DNA of 64,000 nt from Pseudomonas sp. UBA1879. GTDB taxonomy: Bacteria; Pseudomonadota; Gammaproteobacteria; Pseudomonadales; Pseudomonadaceae. Of the stretch, positions 1-8,010 are shown one piece after another (positions within the stretch are counted from its first letter, which is position 1; the number at the start of each line of letters is the position of its first letter). The DNA lies in the NCBI RefSeq assembly GCF_002338065.1, contig NZ_DDHJ01000025.1, positions 635 through 64,634 on the forward strand. Reading direction: 5' to 3'. Below the pieces are notes generated by a model. That model worked only from the letters and a program-made list of their open reading frames with translations, did not search any database and was not told where the DNA came from. The position numbers and the translations under genes were made by a program.

Positions 1-125
1 AGTTTTGTGAATCGCCGGCAAGCCGACTCGCGGGGTGCGAGTCATGCGAAAAATCCCGCCACACCCCAACCTTGCCGGCACTTCTTTGTACGTGCTGTAC
101 GAACAGGCGCACGCGCCACCGTGAC

Positions 126-1910
126 TCAATGCGAATGGCGTGGCTCGCCGCTTCGGGCGATGACCCGCAGATGCAACGTCGCCGGTTCAAGGCAGCCGCC
201 TGTGGACAACTGCCCTACCAACTGACGGTACAGCTCCTGCCACGGTGTTTGCGATGCAGGCATTTTCGGTTCGAACTGCGCGCGGCGCTCGGCCATTTCT
301 TCGTCGCTGACTAGGACGTTCACGCTGCGATTGTTCAGGTCCACGCGCAGCCGATCATTGGTCTTCAACAGCGCCAGTCCCCCGCCGACCGCCGCTTCCG
401 GCGACATGTTCAGAATCGAAGGGCTGGCCGACGTGCCGCTCTGGCGTCCGTCGCCCAGGCAGGGCAGAGAATCGATGCCGCGTTTGATCAGCTCGGCGGG
501 TGGCGCCATGTTCACCACCTCGGCGCTGCCCGGATAACCCACGGTGCCTGCGCCACGGATCACCAGAATGCAACGCTCGTCGATGTCCAGCGATGGGTCG
601 TTGATGCGCGCGTGATAATCCTCAGGCCCTTCAAACACGATAGCCCGCGCTTCAAAACTGTTCTCCGCGCCCGGTTCGGACAGGTACGTCTTGCGAAACG
701 CCTCGCCGACCACCGACATTTTCATGATCGCGCTGTCGAAAAAATTCCCGCTCAGCACGATGAAACCCGCGCGGTGCTTGAGCGGATCTTCATAAGGCCG
801 GATGACGTCGGCGTCGTGGGCGGCCGCGTTGCGCACAATCTCGCCAACGGTTTTGCCCGACACCGAGCCGCAATCTTCATGCAGCTTTCCGGCTTTCTGC
901 AGTTCATGCATCACCGCCGGAACCCCGCCCGCGCGGTGGAAGCCTTCGCCAAGGTATTTGCCCGCCGGCATGCAATTGACCAGCAACGGCACGTCTTCGC
1001 CGATGCGTTGCCAGTCGTCCAGGCTCAGTTCGACTCCCATGTGCCGCGCAATGGCGATCAGATGCGGCGGGCAGTTGCTCGACGCGCCGAGGGCCGAGGC
1101 GACGGCGATGGCGTTCTCGAAGGCCTCGCGGGTCATGATTTGTGAGGGGCGCACGTCGTCGCGGACCAAGTCGCAGATGCGTTTGCCGGTCATGTACGCC
1201 ATCTGGCCCCGTTCACGGTAGGCCGCCGGAATGCTAGCACAGCCGGGCAATGACATGCCCAGCGCCTCCGCCAGCGCGTTCATCGACAGCGCCGTGCCCA
1301 TGGTGTTGCAGTGGCCCACCGACGGCGAGGCTGCGGTGGTCATTTCCATGAAGCCTTCGTAATTGATTTCGCCCGCCGAGAGCAGATTGCGCGCATGCCA
1401 CAGCACAGTGCCGGAGCCGATGAGTTCGCCTTTGTGCCGACCGTCGAGCATCGGCCCGCCCGACAGGACAATGGCGGGCAGATCAGTGGTCGCGGCTGCC
1501 ATCAGACACGCTGGGGTGGTTTTGTCGCAGCCGGTGGTGAGCACCACGCCGTCGAGCGGATAGCCGTGCAGGATCTCGACGAGGCCCAGATAGGCCAGAT
1601 TTCGGTCCAGCGCGGCGGTCGGGCGACGGGTCTGTTCGGCCATAGGGTGGACCGGGAATTCCATGGGGATCCCGCCCGCGTCGCGAATTCCCGCTTTAAC
1701 TCGCTGCGCGAGCTCCAGATGATGGCGATTGCAGGGGGCCAGGTCGCTGCCGGTCTGGGCGATCCCGATGATGGGCCGTCCAGATTGCAGCTCTTCCCGG
1801 GTCAGGCCGTAATTCATGTAGCGCTCGACGTAGAGGGCCGTCATGTCGGCGTGTGAGGGGTCGTCGAACCATTGCTGGCTGCGCAGGGGACGTTTCGGTG
1901 AGTCGGACAT
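126..1910 (-). CDS. IlvD/Edd-family aldonate dehydratase (L-arabonate dehydratase-like)
   Basis: Cytoplasmic Fe-S dehydratase of 594 residues that should remove water from a sugar acid to give a 2-keto-3-deoxy acid. Three cluster cysteines are visible at about C60 (SDLAPCNRHH), C128 (TTGCDKTTP) and C201 (GHCNTMGTA). This spacing is nearly identical to that known for L-arabinonate dehydratases, which carry a [2Fe-2S] cluster. The segment ASSNCPPHLIAIA also fits the sugar-acid branch better than the branched-chain amino-acid branch (IlvD). The ATG at 1908-1910 is preferred over an upstream in-frame ATG because the protein then begins just before the conserved core. The gene lies 66 bp downstream of the FAH-family gene, apparently in the same leftward operon. 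The true substrate (arabonate, xylonate, fuconate or another) cannot be read from sequence. Confidence 0.88.
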   Translation of the reverse strand: MSDSPKRPLRSQQWFDDPSHADMTALYVERYMNYGLTREELQSGRPIIGIAQTGSDLAPCNRHHLELAQRVKAGIRDAGGIPMEFPVHPMAEQTRRPTAALDRNLAYLGLVEILHGYPLDGVVLTTGCDKTTPACLMAAATTDLPAIVLSGGPMLDGRHKGELIGSGTVLWHARNLLSAGEINYEGFMEMTTAASPSVGHCNTMGTALSMNALAEALGMSLPGCASIPAAYRERGQMAYMTGKRICDLVRDDVRPSQIMTREAFENAIAVASALGASSNCPPHLIAIARHMGVELSLDDWQRIGEDVPLLVNCMPAGKYLGEGFHRAGGVPAVMHELQKAGKLHEDCGSVSGKTVGEIVRNAAAHDADVIRPYEDPLKHRAGFIVLSGNFFDSAIMKMSVVGEAFRKTYLSEPGAENSFEARAIVFEGPEDYHARINDPSLDIDERCILVIRGAGTVGYPGSAEVVNMAPPAELIKRGIDSLPCLGDGRQSGTSASPSILNMSPEAAVGGGLALLKTNDRLRVDLNNRSVNVLVSDEEMAERRAQFEPKMPASQTPWQELYRQLVGQLSTGGCLEPATLHLRVIARSGEPRHSH

Positions 1911-1976
1911 GGTTCGGGTTTCTCTTGTAATTGGGGTATCTGAAGGCGCCGCGACAGCATGGCGCCAACGCACGGA

Positions 1977-3158
1977 TCAGCGCGACAGCAATCCACGTTC
2001 GGCCAGGTTGCGAAACAGTGCGCCTACGCCAAATGTCCACGGTGTCGCGAGGCTGCTGTGGGTCACTTCGTTGTGCAGGCCGCCGAGCAACCGGCTGCTG
2101 ATGCTGACCTGGTCCAGCAGTTTATGGGTGAAGCCGCCGCCCACCGTGTCGCGGTCCTCGGTGGGGGCGAAGAGGGTGCCGAGGAACAGCAAGAAGCCGT
2201 CCGGGTACTGGTGATTTTCGTTGAGCGCCTGGGCTGCGATGTCTTCGGGATCGCGGCTGATCTGCGACATTGAACTGGAGCCCTTCATCACGTAGCCGTC
2301 TTCGCCTTTTACGTGCAGATCGACAACGCAACTGCGCACGTCGTCCATCGAAAAGGTCTCGTCGAACAGCCGAATGAACGGGCCAATGGCGCAAGACGCG
2401 TTGTTGTCCTTGGCCTTGCTGAGCAGCAACGCGCTGCGGCCCTCGAAATCACGCAGATTGACGTCGTTGCCGAGGGTCGCGCCTTGGATCTGCCCGCGAC
2501 TGTTCACGGCCAGCACCACTTCCGGCTCGGGGTTGTTCCATTCCGATTTTGGGTGAATGCCGATCTGGCTGCCACTGGCGACCGAGGCCAGCACTGGCGC
2601 CTTGGTGAAAATCTCGGCATCCGGGCCGATGCCGACCTCCAGGTATTGCGACCACATTTTTTGCTCGATCAGCAGCGCCTTGAGGGTGCTGGCCTGATCG
2701 GAGCCGGGCTTGATATTGCGCAGGTTATCGCCAATGGCGCCTTGAACGATGGCGCGCACACTCTCGGCCTTGGCAGGGTCGCCTGCGGCCTGCTCTTCGA
2801 TCACGCGCTCGATCATGCTGGCGGCGAAGGTCACCCCGGCGGCCTTGATCACTTGCAGGTCGGCAGGCGCCAGCAGGAAAGCTTTGCCGAGGTCCGGCGT
2901 GGTGCTGGAGTTGGCGAGCAAATCTTCGAGGCTGGCAATCAGCGTGCCTTGGGTTTCACGCACCGCCTTGAGGGGAGATTCCGATTCCAGCAACTCGCTC
3001 AACGTAGCGAAACGTTCAGACAAATCGAACACCCCGTCGCTGCGCAGGACCACGGGAGAGGGCCCGCTGACGTTGCCCGGCACCCAGGCGCGGCCAATCA
3101 AGGTTCCGTTCAGGCCGTCGGCAGGCAGTGTGTTCTCGGGAGTGAGTTGAATGGGCAT
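1977..3158 (-). CDS. FAH-family enzyme, candidate 2-keto-3-deoxyaldonate dehydratase
   Basis: 393-residue protein with a fumarylacetoacetase-type C-terminal domain. The acidic metal ligands lie in the segment PEPEVVLAVNSRG (about residues 210-222) and around NDVNLRDFEG (231-240). The end carries the family segment GTLFAPTEDRD. Length and architecture resemble the FAH-fold 2-keto-3-deoxy-pentonate dehydratases (XylX type) that act directly after an IlvD/Edd pentonate dehydratase in Weimberg-type pathways. Its position as first gene of a two-gene operon with such a dehydratase supports that role. A hydrolase or decarboxylase acting on a related diketo acid cannot be excluded. It is divergent from the LysR gene at 3279, with a 120-bp gap holding a perfect dyad. 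Confidence 0.75.
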   Translation of the reverse strand: MPIQLTPENTLPADGLNGTLIGRAWVPGNVSGPSPVVLRSDGVFDLSERFATLSELLESESPLKAVRETQGTLIASLEDLLANSSTTPDLGKAFLLAPADLQVIKAAGVTFAASMIERVIEEQAAGDPAKAESVRAIVQGAIGDNLRNIKPGSDQASTLKALLIEQKMWSQYLEVGIGPDAEIFTKAPVLASVASGSQIGIHPKSEWNNPEPEVVLAVNSRGQIQGATLGNDVNLRDFEGRSALLLSKAKDNNASCAIGPFIRLFDETFSMDDVRSCVVDLHVKGEDGYVMKGSSSMSQISRDPEDIAAQALNENHQYPDGFLLFLGTLFAPTEDRDTVGGGFTHKLLDQVSISSRLLGGLHNEVTHSSLATPWTFGVGALFRNLAERGLLSR

Positions 3159-3241
3159 GGCAGTCCTCGAAGGTTCTTGTGCTTTTGATACCGACCCTAA
3201 TGAGCGTCGGCGATAAACTCCAATGACATCTGCTCAATTAT

Positions 3242-3260
3242 CGATAACACTGGGTTATCG
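3242..3260. promoter_or_regulatory. Operator-like dyad A (CGATAAC-N5-GTTATCG)
   Basis: Perfect 7-bp inverted repeat with a 5-bp spacer (ACTGG), placed between the divergent FAH/IlvD operon and the LysR gene. The same dyad arms recur at 4224-4242 before the transporter. Position, symmetry and size fit a LysR-type binding site; that LysR at 3279 binds it is inference. Confidence 0.65.
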
Positions 3261-3278
3261 CCAATCGAGGCTGTCTCC

Positions 3279-4229
3279 ATGTCCGATCTGTCTTTTTCAA
3301 CGGTCTGTAACTGGCTCAAATTCAAGCATCTCGTGCTAATCGACACCCTGGCGCATACCCGAAACATGCACGCCGCCGCAGTGCACATGAACCTCAGCCA
3401 ACCCGCTGTCAGCAAGATGCTGCGCGAGATCGAGCGGCTGCTGGGGTTCGACCTGTTCGAGCGTCTGCCACGCAACATGCCACCGACCGCGCTGGGTGAG
3501 CACGTGGTGCGGTATGCGCAGATCGCCCTGAACGACGCGAATAAGTTCGTCGACCAGATCAGCAGCCTGCGCGAAGGGGGTCACGGATTTTTGAAAGTGG
3601 GCGCTATCTTCGCGGCCACGGCCGTCGTGCTGCCCAGCGCCATCGTGCAGTTGAAACAGCGCTGGCCATTGCTGTCGATCGAGATCGTAGAGCAGACCAG
3701 CGACCATTTGATGGAAATGCTCGACGACAAGAAGCTCGATCTGGCCGTGGCCCGGTACACCGATGAGAACCAGCAGCAGGTCTATGACTTCCAGGCGCTG
3801 GCGCCCGAGCCCTTTTGCATGGTCGTCAACAGCCACCACCCGCTTAACGAATTGAAAGAGACGCCGCTCGAGGAATTGGGCAACTGGCCGTGGATTCTCT
3901 ACCCGGTGGGCACTCCAATCCGCGCGCGGATGGAGCAGGCATTTGCCAAGGCGGGCATCCCGCTGCCCAGAAACACCATCGACACCATCTCGATGCAGAC
4001 CTTCCTTCAAGTGCTGCAATCCGGCCCGATGATCGCGATGCTGCCTGCTGCAATGGCTCAGCCGCATCTGGAAAGTGGTCTGCTCAAGGTACTCAACACC
4101 CCGCTGAAACTGGCTCCGCAGGACTACGGAATCCTCACCCGCAAGGGCGAGCCATTGCTGGGCGCGGCGTCGGAATTTGCCAAAATTCTCCTGGCGAACA
4201 CACAAGGGGGGTCGCTCGTGACGCGATAA
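3279..4229 (+). CDS. LysR-family transcriptional regulator 1
   Basis: 316-residue LysR-type regulator. A winged helix-turn-helix occupies about residues 15-75 (SQPAVSKMLREIERLLG is the recognition region), followed by a two-lobe effector-binding domain that starts near the segment FLKVGAIFAATAVVLPSAI. It sits between the leftward dehydratase operon and the rightward transporter and is flanked on both sides by the same dyad, which makes it the probable regulator of the whole cluster. The downstream dyad overlaps its stop codon. The effector is likely a pathway acid, but this cannot be seen. Confidence 0.88.
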   Translation: MSDLSFSTVCNWLKFKHLVLIDTLAHTRNMHAAAVHMNLSQPAVSKMLREIERLLGFDLFERLPRNMPPTALGEHVVRYAQIALNDANKFVDQISSLREGGHGFLKVGAIFAATAVVLPSAIVQLKQRWPLLSIEIVEQTSDHLMEMLDDKKLDLAVARYTDENQQQVYDFQALAPEPFCMVVNSHHPLNELKETPLEELGNWPWILYPVGTPIRARMEQAFAKAGIPLPRNTIDTISMQTFLQVLQSGPMIAMLPAAMAQPHLESGLLKVLNTPLKLAPQDYGILTRKGEPLLGAASEFAKILLANTQGGSLVTR

Positions 4230-4242
4230 CTCCGGGTTATCG
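4224..4242. promoter_or_regulatory. Operator-like dyad B (CGATAAC-N5-GTTATCG)
   Basis: Second perfect copy of the 7-5-7 dyad, spacer TCCGG. It overlaps the TAA stop of LysR regulator 1 and lies 112 bp before the transporter start. Sharing the arm sequence with 3242-3260 ties the transporter to the same regulator (inference). Confidence 0.65.
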
Positions 4243-4353
4243 ATCAATGGAAACATCTCATTATTCTTCATCTGTCGGTTGTCAGTAACATCCGCTCGTG
4301 TCTCGACCCCCATAACAACAATACAGGCGCGTCATGTGCCTGGAGGTCCCACC

Positions 4354-5739
4354 ATGGCAACCGCATCTGATCGCCTGCCCGATTCCTCGGGCGCCGGGCA
4401 AGCCAGCTTCGAAGATCGCACCTACCGCAAGGTCATCCTGCGCATCCTCCCCATCCTGCTGCTGTGTTACATGGCGGCGTATCTCGACCGCGTGAACATT
4501 GGCTTCGCCAAGCTCGACATGCTCAATGACCTGCAATTCAGCAACACGGTCTACGCATTGGGCGCGAGCATCTTCTTCTGGGGCTATTTCATCTTCGAAG
4601 TGCCAAGCAACCTGCTGTTGCACCGGTTCGGCGCTCGGTTCTGGATCGCTCGGATCATGCTCAGTTGGGCCATCATCTCGATGGCCGTAGCGTTCACCGT
4701 GCCACTGGCGACGTTCTTTCACATCCAGTCGGAAACCATGTTCTACGTGCTGCGCTTTCTGCTCGGCATTTGTGAGGCGGGGTTCTTTCCGGGTGTCATC
4801 CTTTACCTCAATTACTGGTTTCCGACTCGCCGTCAGAGCCGCGTGATGTCCGGCTTCCTGATGGCCATGCCGATCAGTCTGACACTGGGCGGTGTGGTTT
4901 CCGGCTGGCTGATGACGCGCATGCAAGGTGTGCAGGGCATGGCCGGCTGGCAATGGCTGTTGATCATTGAAGGCATTCCGTCGGTGATCATGGCGTTCGT
5001 GGTGCTGGCGTTCATGGCCAACAACATCGATGCCGCCAAATGGCTCTCGCCAGAAGAGAAGGCGATGCTCAAGGCCAACCTGCAAACCGACAACATAGGC
5101 AAAGCGTCGAACCTGCGCGAGGTGTTTTTCAACGGTCGGGTCTGGTTGCTGGTGCTGATCCTGCTGACCTTCAACACCGGCTTCTACGGCCTGGCGTTCT
5201 GGATGCCCTCGATCATCAAAAGCGCCGGCATTTCCAACCCGCTGGACATTGGCCTGCTGACCGCCATTCCCTACGGCATCGCTGTCATCGCCATGACCCT
5301 CAACGCGCGCCACTCCAACAAGACCGGCGAGCGCCGATTGCATGCGGCGATTCCCGCCATAATCGGTGGCATTGGCCTGATCCTCAGCGCCTATTTCGCC
5401 AACAACGTCGTGCTGTCGATCATCTTCCTCAGCGTTTCGGCGTCCGGCGTCTTGAGCCTGATGCCGATCTACTGGACCCTGCCTGGCACGGTATTGTCGG
5501 GCGTGGCCGCCGCCGCAGGCATCGGCATGATCAACGCCATCGGCAACTTGTCGGGCTTTACCGGCTCGATGATCACCGCCGTCGCGGAGAACCTGACCGG
5601 CAACATCAACAACGGCACCTACGTACTGGGCGCCTGTTTGTTCGTCAGTGCAGGCCTGATCCTGTCGATTCCGCGTTCGATGCTGCAACGTCATGACCAA
5701 GCGGCGCCTGTGCCGAGTGGTGCGCTGCCCCAGGCCTGA
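4354..5739 (+). CDS. MFS transporter, anion:cation symporter (ACS) type
   Basis: 461-residue integral inner-membrane protein with about 12 hydrophobic segments in two halves. The start region (ILPILLLCYMAAYLDRVNIGFA) and the loop GICEAGFFPGVILYL are typical of the ACS family, which imports organic anions such as tartrate, glucarate, phthalate or galactonate with protons. ATG 4354 is chosen because TGGAGG lies about 8 bp upstream and the protein then begins with a short polar N-terminus; an upstream in-frame start has no such site. It probably takes up the acid degraded by the neighbouring dehydratases. Confidence 0.88.
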   Translation: MATASDRLPDSSGAGQASFEDRTYRKVILRILPILLLCYMAAYLDRVNIGFAKLDMLNDLQFSNTVYALGASIFFWGYFIFEVPSNLLLHRFGARFWIARIMLSWAIISMAVAFTVPLATFFHIQSETMFYVLRFLLGICEAGFFPGVILYLNYWFPTRRQSRVMSGFLMAMPISLTLGGVVSGWLMTRMQGVQGMAGWQWLLIIEGIPSVIMAFVVLAFMANNIDAAKWLSPEEKAMLKANLQTDNIGKASNLREVFFNGRVWLLVLILLTFNTGFYGLAFWMPSIIKSAGISNPLDIGLLTAIPYGIAVIAMTLNARHSNKTGERRLHAAIPAIIGGIGLILSAYFANNVVLSIIFLSVSASGVLSLMPIYWTLPGTVLSGVAAAAGIGMINAIGNLSGFTGSMITAVAENLTGNINNGTYVLGACLFVSAGLILSIPRSMLQRHDQAAPVPSGALPQA

Positions 5740-5759
5740 TGGTCCCCTTCCTTCACACA

Positions 5760-5786
5760 CCTGCCATCGCCGTACGCGATGGCAGG
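5760..5786 (+). terminator. Perfect 11-bp hairpin between transporter and isomerase
   Basis: CCTGCCATCGC pairs perfectly with GCGATGGCAGG around a 5-base loop, 20 bp after the transporter stop. There is no following T run, so it may be a processing or mRNA-stability hairpin and not a true intrinsic terminator. Confidence 0.4.
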
Positions 5787-5875
5787 CTCGTCAATGCCTG
5801 ATATACGCCCCGCCCACGCACTCCTAACATCGGTCTGACATGACCACTCGCCACCGGCGAAATGAAGGAGAGCCC

Positions 5876-6628
5876 ATGAAAAACTTTCGTATCGGCCAGA
5901 TCGTTCCCAGCTCCAACACCACCATGGAAACCGAAATCCCGGCGATGCTGACCTCGCGCTACGGTCTGTTTCCGGAAGAGCACTTCACCTTCCACTCTTC
6001 GCGCATGCGCATGATGCATGTCAGCCCTGAAGAACTGAAAAAGATGGACATTGACAGCGACCGTTGCGCGCTGGAACTGAGCGATGCACGGGTGGATGTC
6101 ATGGCCTATGCCTGCCTGGTGGCGATCATGTGTCAGGGTGCGGGTTACCACAAAGTCTCGCAGGAACGTCTGGGCAAAACGGTCGTTGCCAACAAGTCCA
6201 ACGCCCCGGTACTCAGCTCGGCGGGCGCGCTGATCGACAGCCTCAACCTGCTCAACTACAAGAAAGTCTCGATCATCACCCCGTACATGAAGCCCCTGAC
6301 CCAGCAAGTCATCGACTACATCGAAGCGGCGGGCATCGAAGTGGTGGATTCCATCAGCCTGGAAGTGTCCGACAACCTTGAAGTCGGTCGTCTGGACCCA
6401 ATGAACCTCGTGGCCCACGCCGACAAGCTCAACATCGGACAAGCCGATGGCGTCGTTCTGTCGTGCTGCGTTCAGATGCCGTCGCTGCCAGCGATCCAGG
6501 TCGTACAGGACCGCCTCGACAAACCTGTGCTATCGGCCTCAGTGGCCACCGTCTACCAAATGCTGAAAACCCTGGGCCTCAAAGCACAGGTACCCAACGC
6601 TGGCCATCTGCTCTCGGGCCAGTTCTGA
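5876..6628 (+). CDS. maiA: Maleate cis-trans isomerase-like protein (Asp/Glu racemase superfamily)
   Basis: 250-residue cytoplasmic enzyme of the Asp/Glu/hydantoin racemase superfamily. The two catalytic cysteines expected for maleate isomerases are present: C80 in VMAYACLVA and C198 in VVLSCCVQMPS, a spacing matching characterised enzymes. Known members turn maleate into fumarate; arylmalonate decarboxylase-like relatives use only one of these cysteines. The start at 5876 has AAGGAG seven bases upstream. It lies 136 bp after the transporter and before a second LysR gene. Why a maleate isomerase should accompany an aldonate dehydratase is not obvious, so a different cis-enediol or cis-diacid substrate is possible. 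Confidence 0.8.
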   Translation: MKNFRIGQIVPSSNTTMETEIPAMLTSRYGLFPEEHFTFHSSRMRMMHVSPEELKKMDIDSDRCALELSDARVDVMAYACLVAIMCQGAGYHKVSQERLGKTVVANKSNAPVLSSAGALIDSLNLLNYKKVSIITPYMKPLTQQVIDYIEAAGIEVVDSISLEVSDNLEVGRLDPMNLVAHADKLNIGQADGVVLSCCVQMPSLPAIQVVQDRLDKPVLSASVATVYQMLKTLGLKAQVPNAGHLLSGQF

Positions 6629-6641
6629 CCCACCACGTGAC

Positions 6642-6682
6642 GGGGTACTATGGCGGCCACACAGGCCAACGCCCGGTACCCC
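6642..6682 (+). promoter_or_regulatory. Extended leader hairpin touching the LysR 2 start
   Basis: GGGGTAC (6642-6648) pairs with GTACCCC (6676-6682); inside it GGC/GCC and GGCC/GGCC pair around ACACA. It starts 13 bp after the isomerase stop and ends two bases before ATG 6685. It could end isomerase transcripts or mask the regulator's initiation region. Confidence 0.35.
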
Positions 6683-6684
6683 CC

Positions 6685-7581
6685 ATGAAGCTCGACCCTG
6701 TCTCGCTGCGTCTTTTCGTCAGCGTCGTCGAAGAAGGCACCATTGCCGCCGCTGCCAAGCGTGAACACATCGCCGCGGCGGCAGTGAGCAAGCGGCTCAG
6801 CGAACTGGAAGAGCTGCTCGACTCCAAACTGCTCAACCGCACCAACAAAGGCATCGCCCCGACCGACGCAGGGTTGTCGCTGCTGTTCATGGCCCGCAGC
6901 GCCCTGAACAACCTCAATGAAATCGTTGTGCAAATGCGCGACTATTCCCACGGTCGGCGCGGCTCGGTCAGCGTTCTGGCCAACATCTCCGCCATCACCC
7001 AGTTCATGCCCAGCCTGATCAAATCCTTCATGGCTCACTACCCGCTGATCAACATCAGCCTCGAAGAACAGCAAAGCCTGTCCATCACCAAAGCTGTCGC
7101 CGAAAACCGCGCCGACATCGGCATCTTCACCCGCTTGCCCCACGGCGCCGACATCGAAGTCTTCCCCTTTCGCACCGATCGACTCGTCCTGCTCGTGCCA
7201 AACGACCACCCCTTGGCCGAGCGGGATTGCGTCTGCCTCAACGACACCCTCGACCATCAATACGTCACCCTGCGCAGCGGCACCCACCTCAACTTTCAAC
7301 TGATCAAAGCCGCCAATGACCTCGGTCGCTCCCTGAAAATCCGCATGGAAGTCTCCAGCTACGACGCACTTTGCCTCATGGTCCAAGCAGGCGTCGGCAT
7401 CGGCATAATGCCCGAGGGCAGCGTAGGCATTTACAAACTCGAGGGTGCAAAGGCGGTGCATCTGGATGAAGCGTGGGCGAGTCGGGAGTTGAGCGTTTGC
7501 GTGAGGGCGAAAGAAGGACTGTCGACAGCGGCGGGGCTGTTTCTTGAGCACATCCTAAAAGCCGAACCGCAGGCGGATTGA
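6685..7581 (+). CDS. LysR-family transcriptional regulator 2
   Basis: 298-residue LysR-type regulator. The N-terminal winged helix-turn-helix covers about residues 5-62 (AAAAKREHIAAAAVSKRLSE, then LLNRTNKGIAPTDAG), and the C-terminal substrate-binding domain includes DIGIFTRLPHGADIE and GVGIGIMPEG. The start ATG 6685 gives the standard MKLDPVSLRLF opening; longer upstream reading is frame-through of the isomerase region. No clear Shine-Dalgarno sequence precedes it; a long hairpin does. It may respond to the product of the isomerase or to a different ligand from regulator 1. Confidence 0.85.
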   Translation: MKLDPVSLRLFVSVVEEGTIAAAAKREHIAAAAVSKRLSELEELLDSKLLNRTNKGIAPTDAGLSLLFMARSALNNLNEIVVQMRDYSHGRRGSVSVLANISAITQFMPSLIKSFMAHYPLINISLEEQQSLSITKAVAENRADIGIFTRLPHGADIEVFPFRTDRLVLLVPNDHPLAERDCVCLNDTLDHQYVTLRSGTHLNFQLIKAANDLGRSLKIRMEVSSYDALCLMVQAGVGIGIMPEGSVGIYKLEGAKAVHLDEAWASRELSVCVRAKEGLSTAAGLFLEHILKAEPQAD

Positions 7582-7744
7582 TGCTTCTGGGCTACAAAAA
7601 ACCTTTTTTGCATTGGTTTTGATGCTCGCGGGCTACAGCATCAGCCTTTCCGGTTTGCCTCCCGATCATTCTTGTCTTGAATTGTTGTGTCTCATGGGCT
7701 ACAAAAATAGGCATTACCTACGTTTTTGATGCTTGAGGGCTACA
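7579..7744 (+). promoter_or_regulatory. Four GGGCTACA repeats upstream of hipBA
   Basis: GGGCTACA occurs at 7589-7596, 7630-7637, 7696-7703 and 7737-7744. The spacing is 41, 66 and 41 bp, so two 41-bp modules of the form GGGCTACAAAAA-N-TTTTGATGCT-N3-GGGCTACA are seen. Module 2 also contains the dyad TAGG-CATTA-CCTA (7708-7720). Three of the four copies are preceded by TGATGCT. The last copy overlaps the probable hipB ribosome-binding region. Autoregulatory HipB operators are the likeliest role, by analogy with known hipBA promoters, but those use inverted repeats. Confidence 0.55.
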
Positions 7745-7746
7745 AC

Positions 7747-8010
7747 GTGTCTACTCTTTTCGATATCGCCGAGATGCTCAAGCACGCGCGCAGCGAGGCC
7801 CAACTAAGCCAAGAAGCCATCGCCAGTCGAGCGGGCGTGTCGCGCTCGACCGTCGCCCGCATGGAAACCCTGGCCAAAGGTGATATGAGCGTTTCAGCGT
7901 TAGTCCGCCTACTCGAAGCAGCAGGGTATAACTTGAAACTGGTGAGGGCCGGTCATCAACGGACGGTTGAGGACATCCTGGCAGAGCAGCGTTCAGGGGC
8001 GTTCGAATGA
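7747..8010 (+). CDS. hipB: HipB-like antitoxin, Xre-family helix-turn-helix
   Basis: Small DNA-binding protein, 87 residues from GTG 7747, close to the usual size of HipB antitoxins. The Cro/C1-type helix-turn-helix is at about residues 10-65 (LSQEAIASRAGVSRSTVARM). GTG 7747 is chosen because GAGGG stands 7-8 bases upstream; an ATG at 7729 lacks any such site. The stop overlaps the hipA start (ATGA), a sign of translational coupling. It should neutralise the kinase and repress the operon with it. Confidence 0.8.
   Translation: MSTLFDIAEMLKHARSEAQLSQEAIASRAGVSRSTVARMETLAKGDMSVSALVRLLEAAGYNLKLVRAGHQRTVEDILAEQRSGAFE

Noticed and set aside
612..1145. Long frame opposite the IlvD/Edd gene
   Set aside because: It is the reverse complement of a clearly conserved gene in a GC-rich genome, with no family match and poor start context.
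4282..5760. 492-codon frame opposite the MFS transporter
   Set aside because: Composition is His/Gln/Arg-rich as expected from antisense of membrane-protein codons; the transporter frame is unambiguous.
7579..7744. CRISPR array suggested by spaced repeats
   Set aside because: Repeats are only 8 bases long, number four and have no consistent spacers or nearby cas genes.
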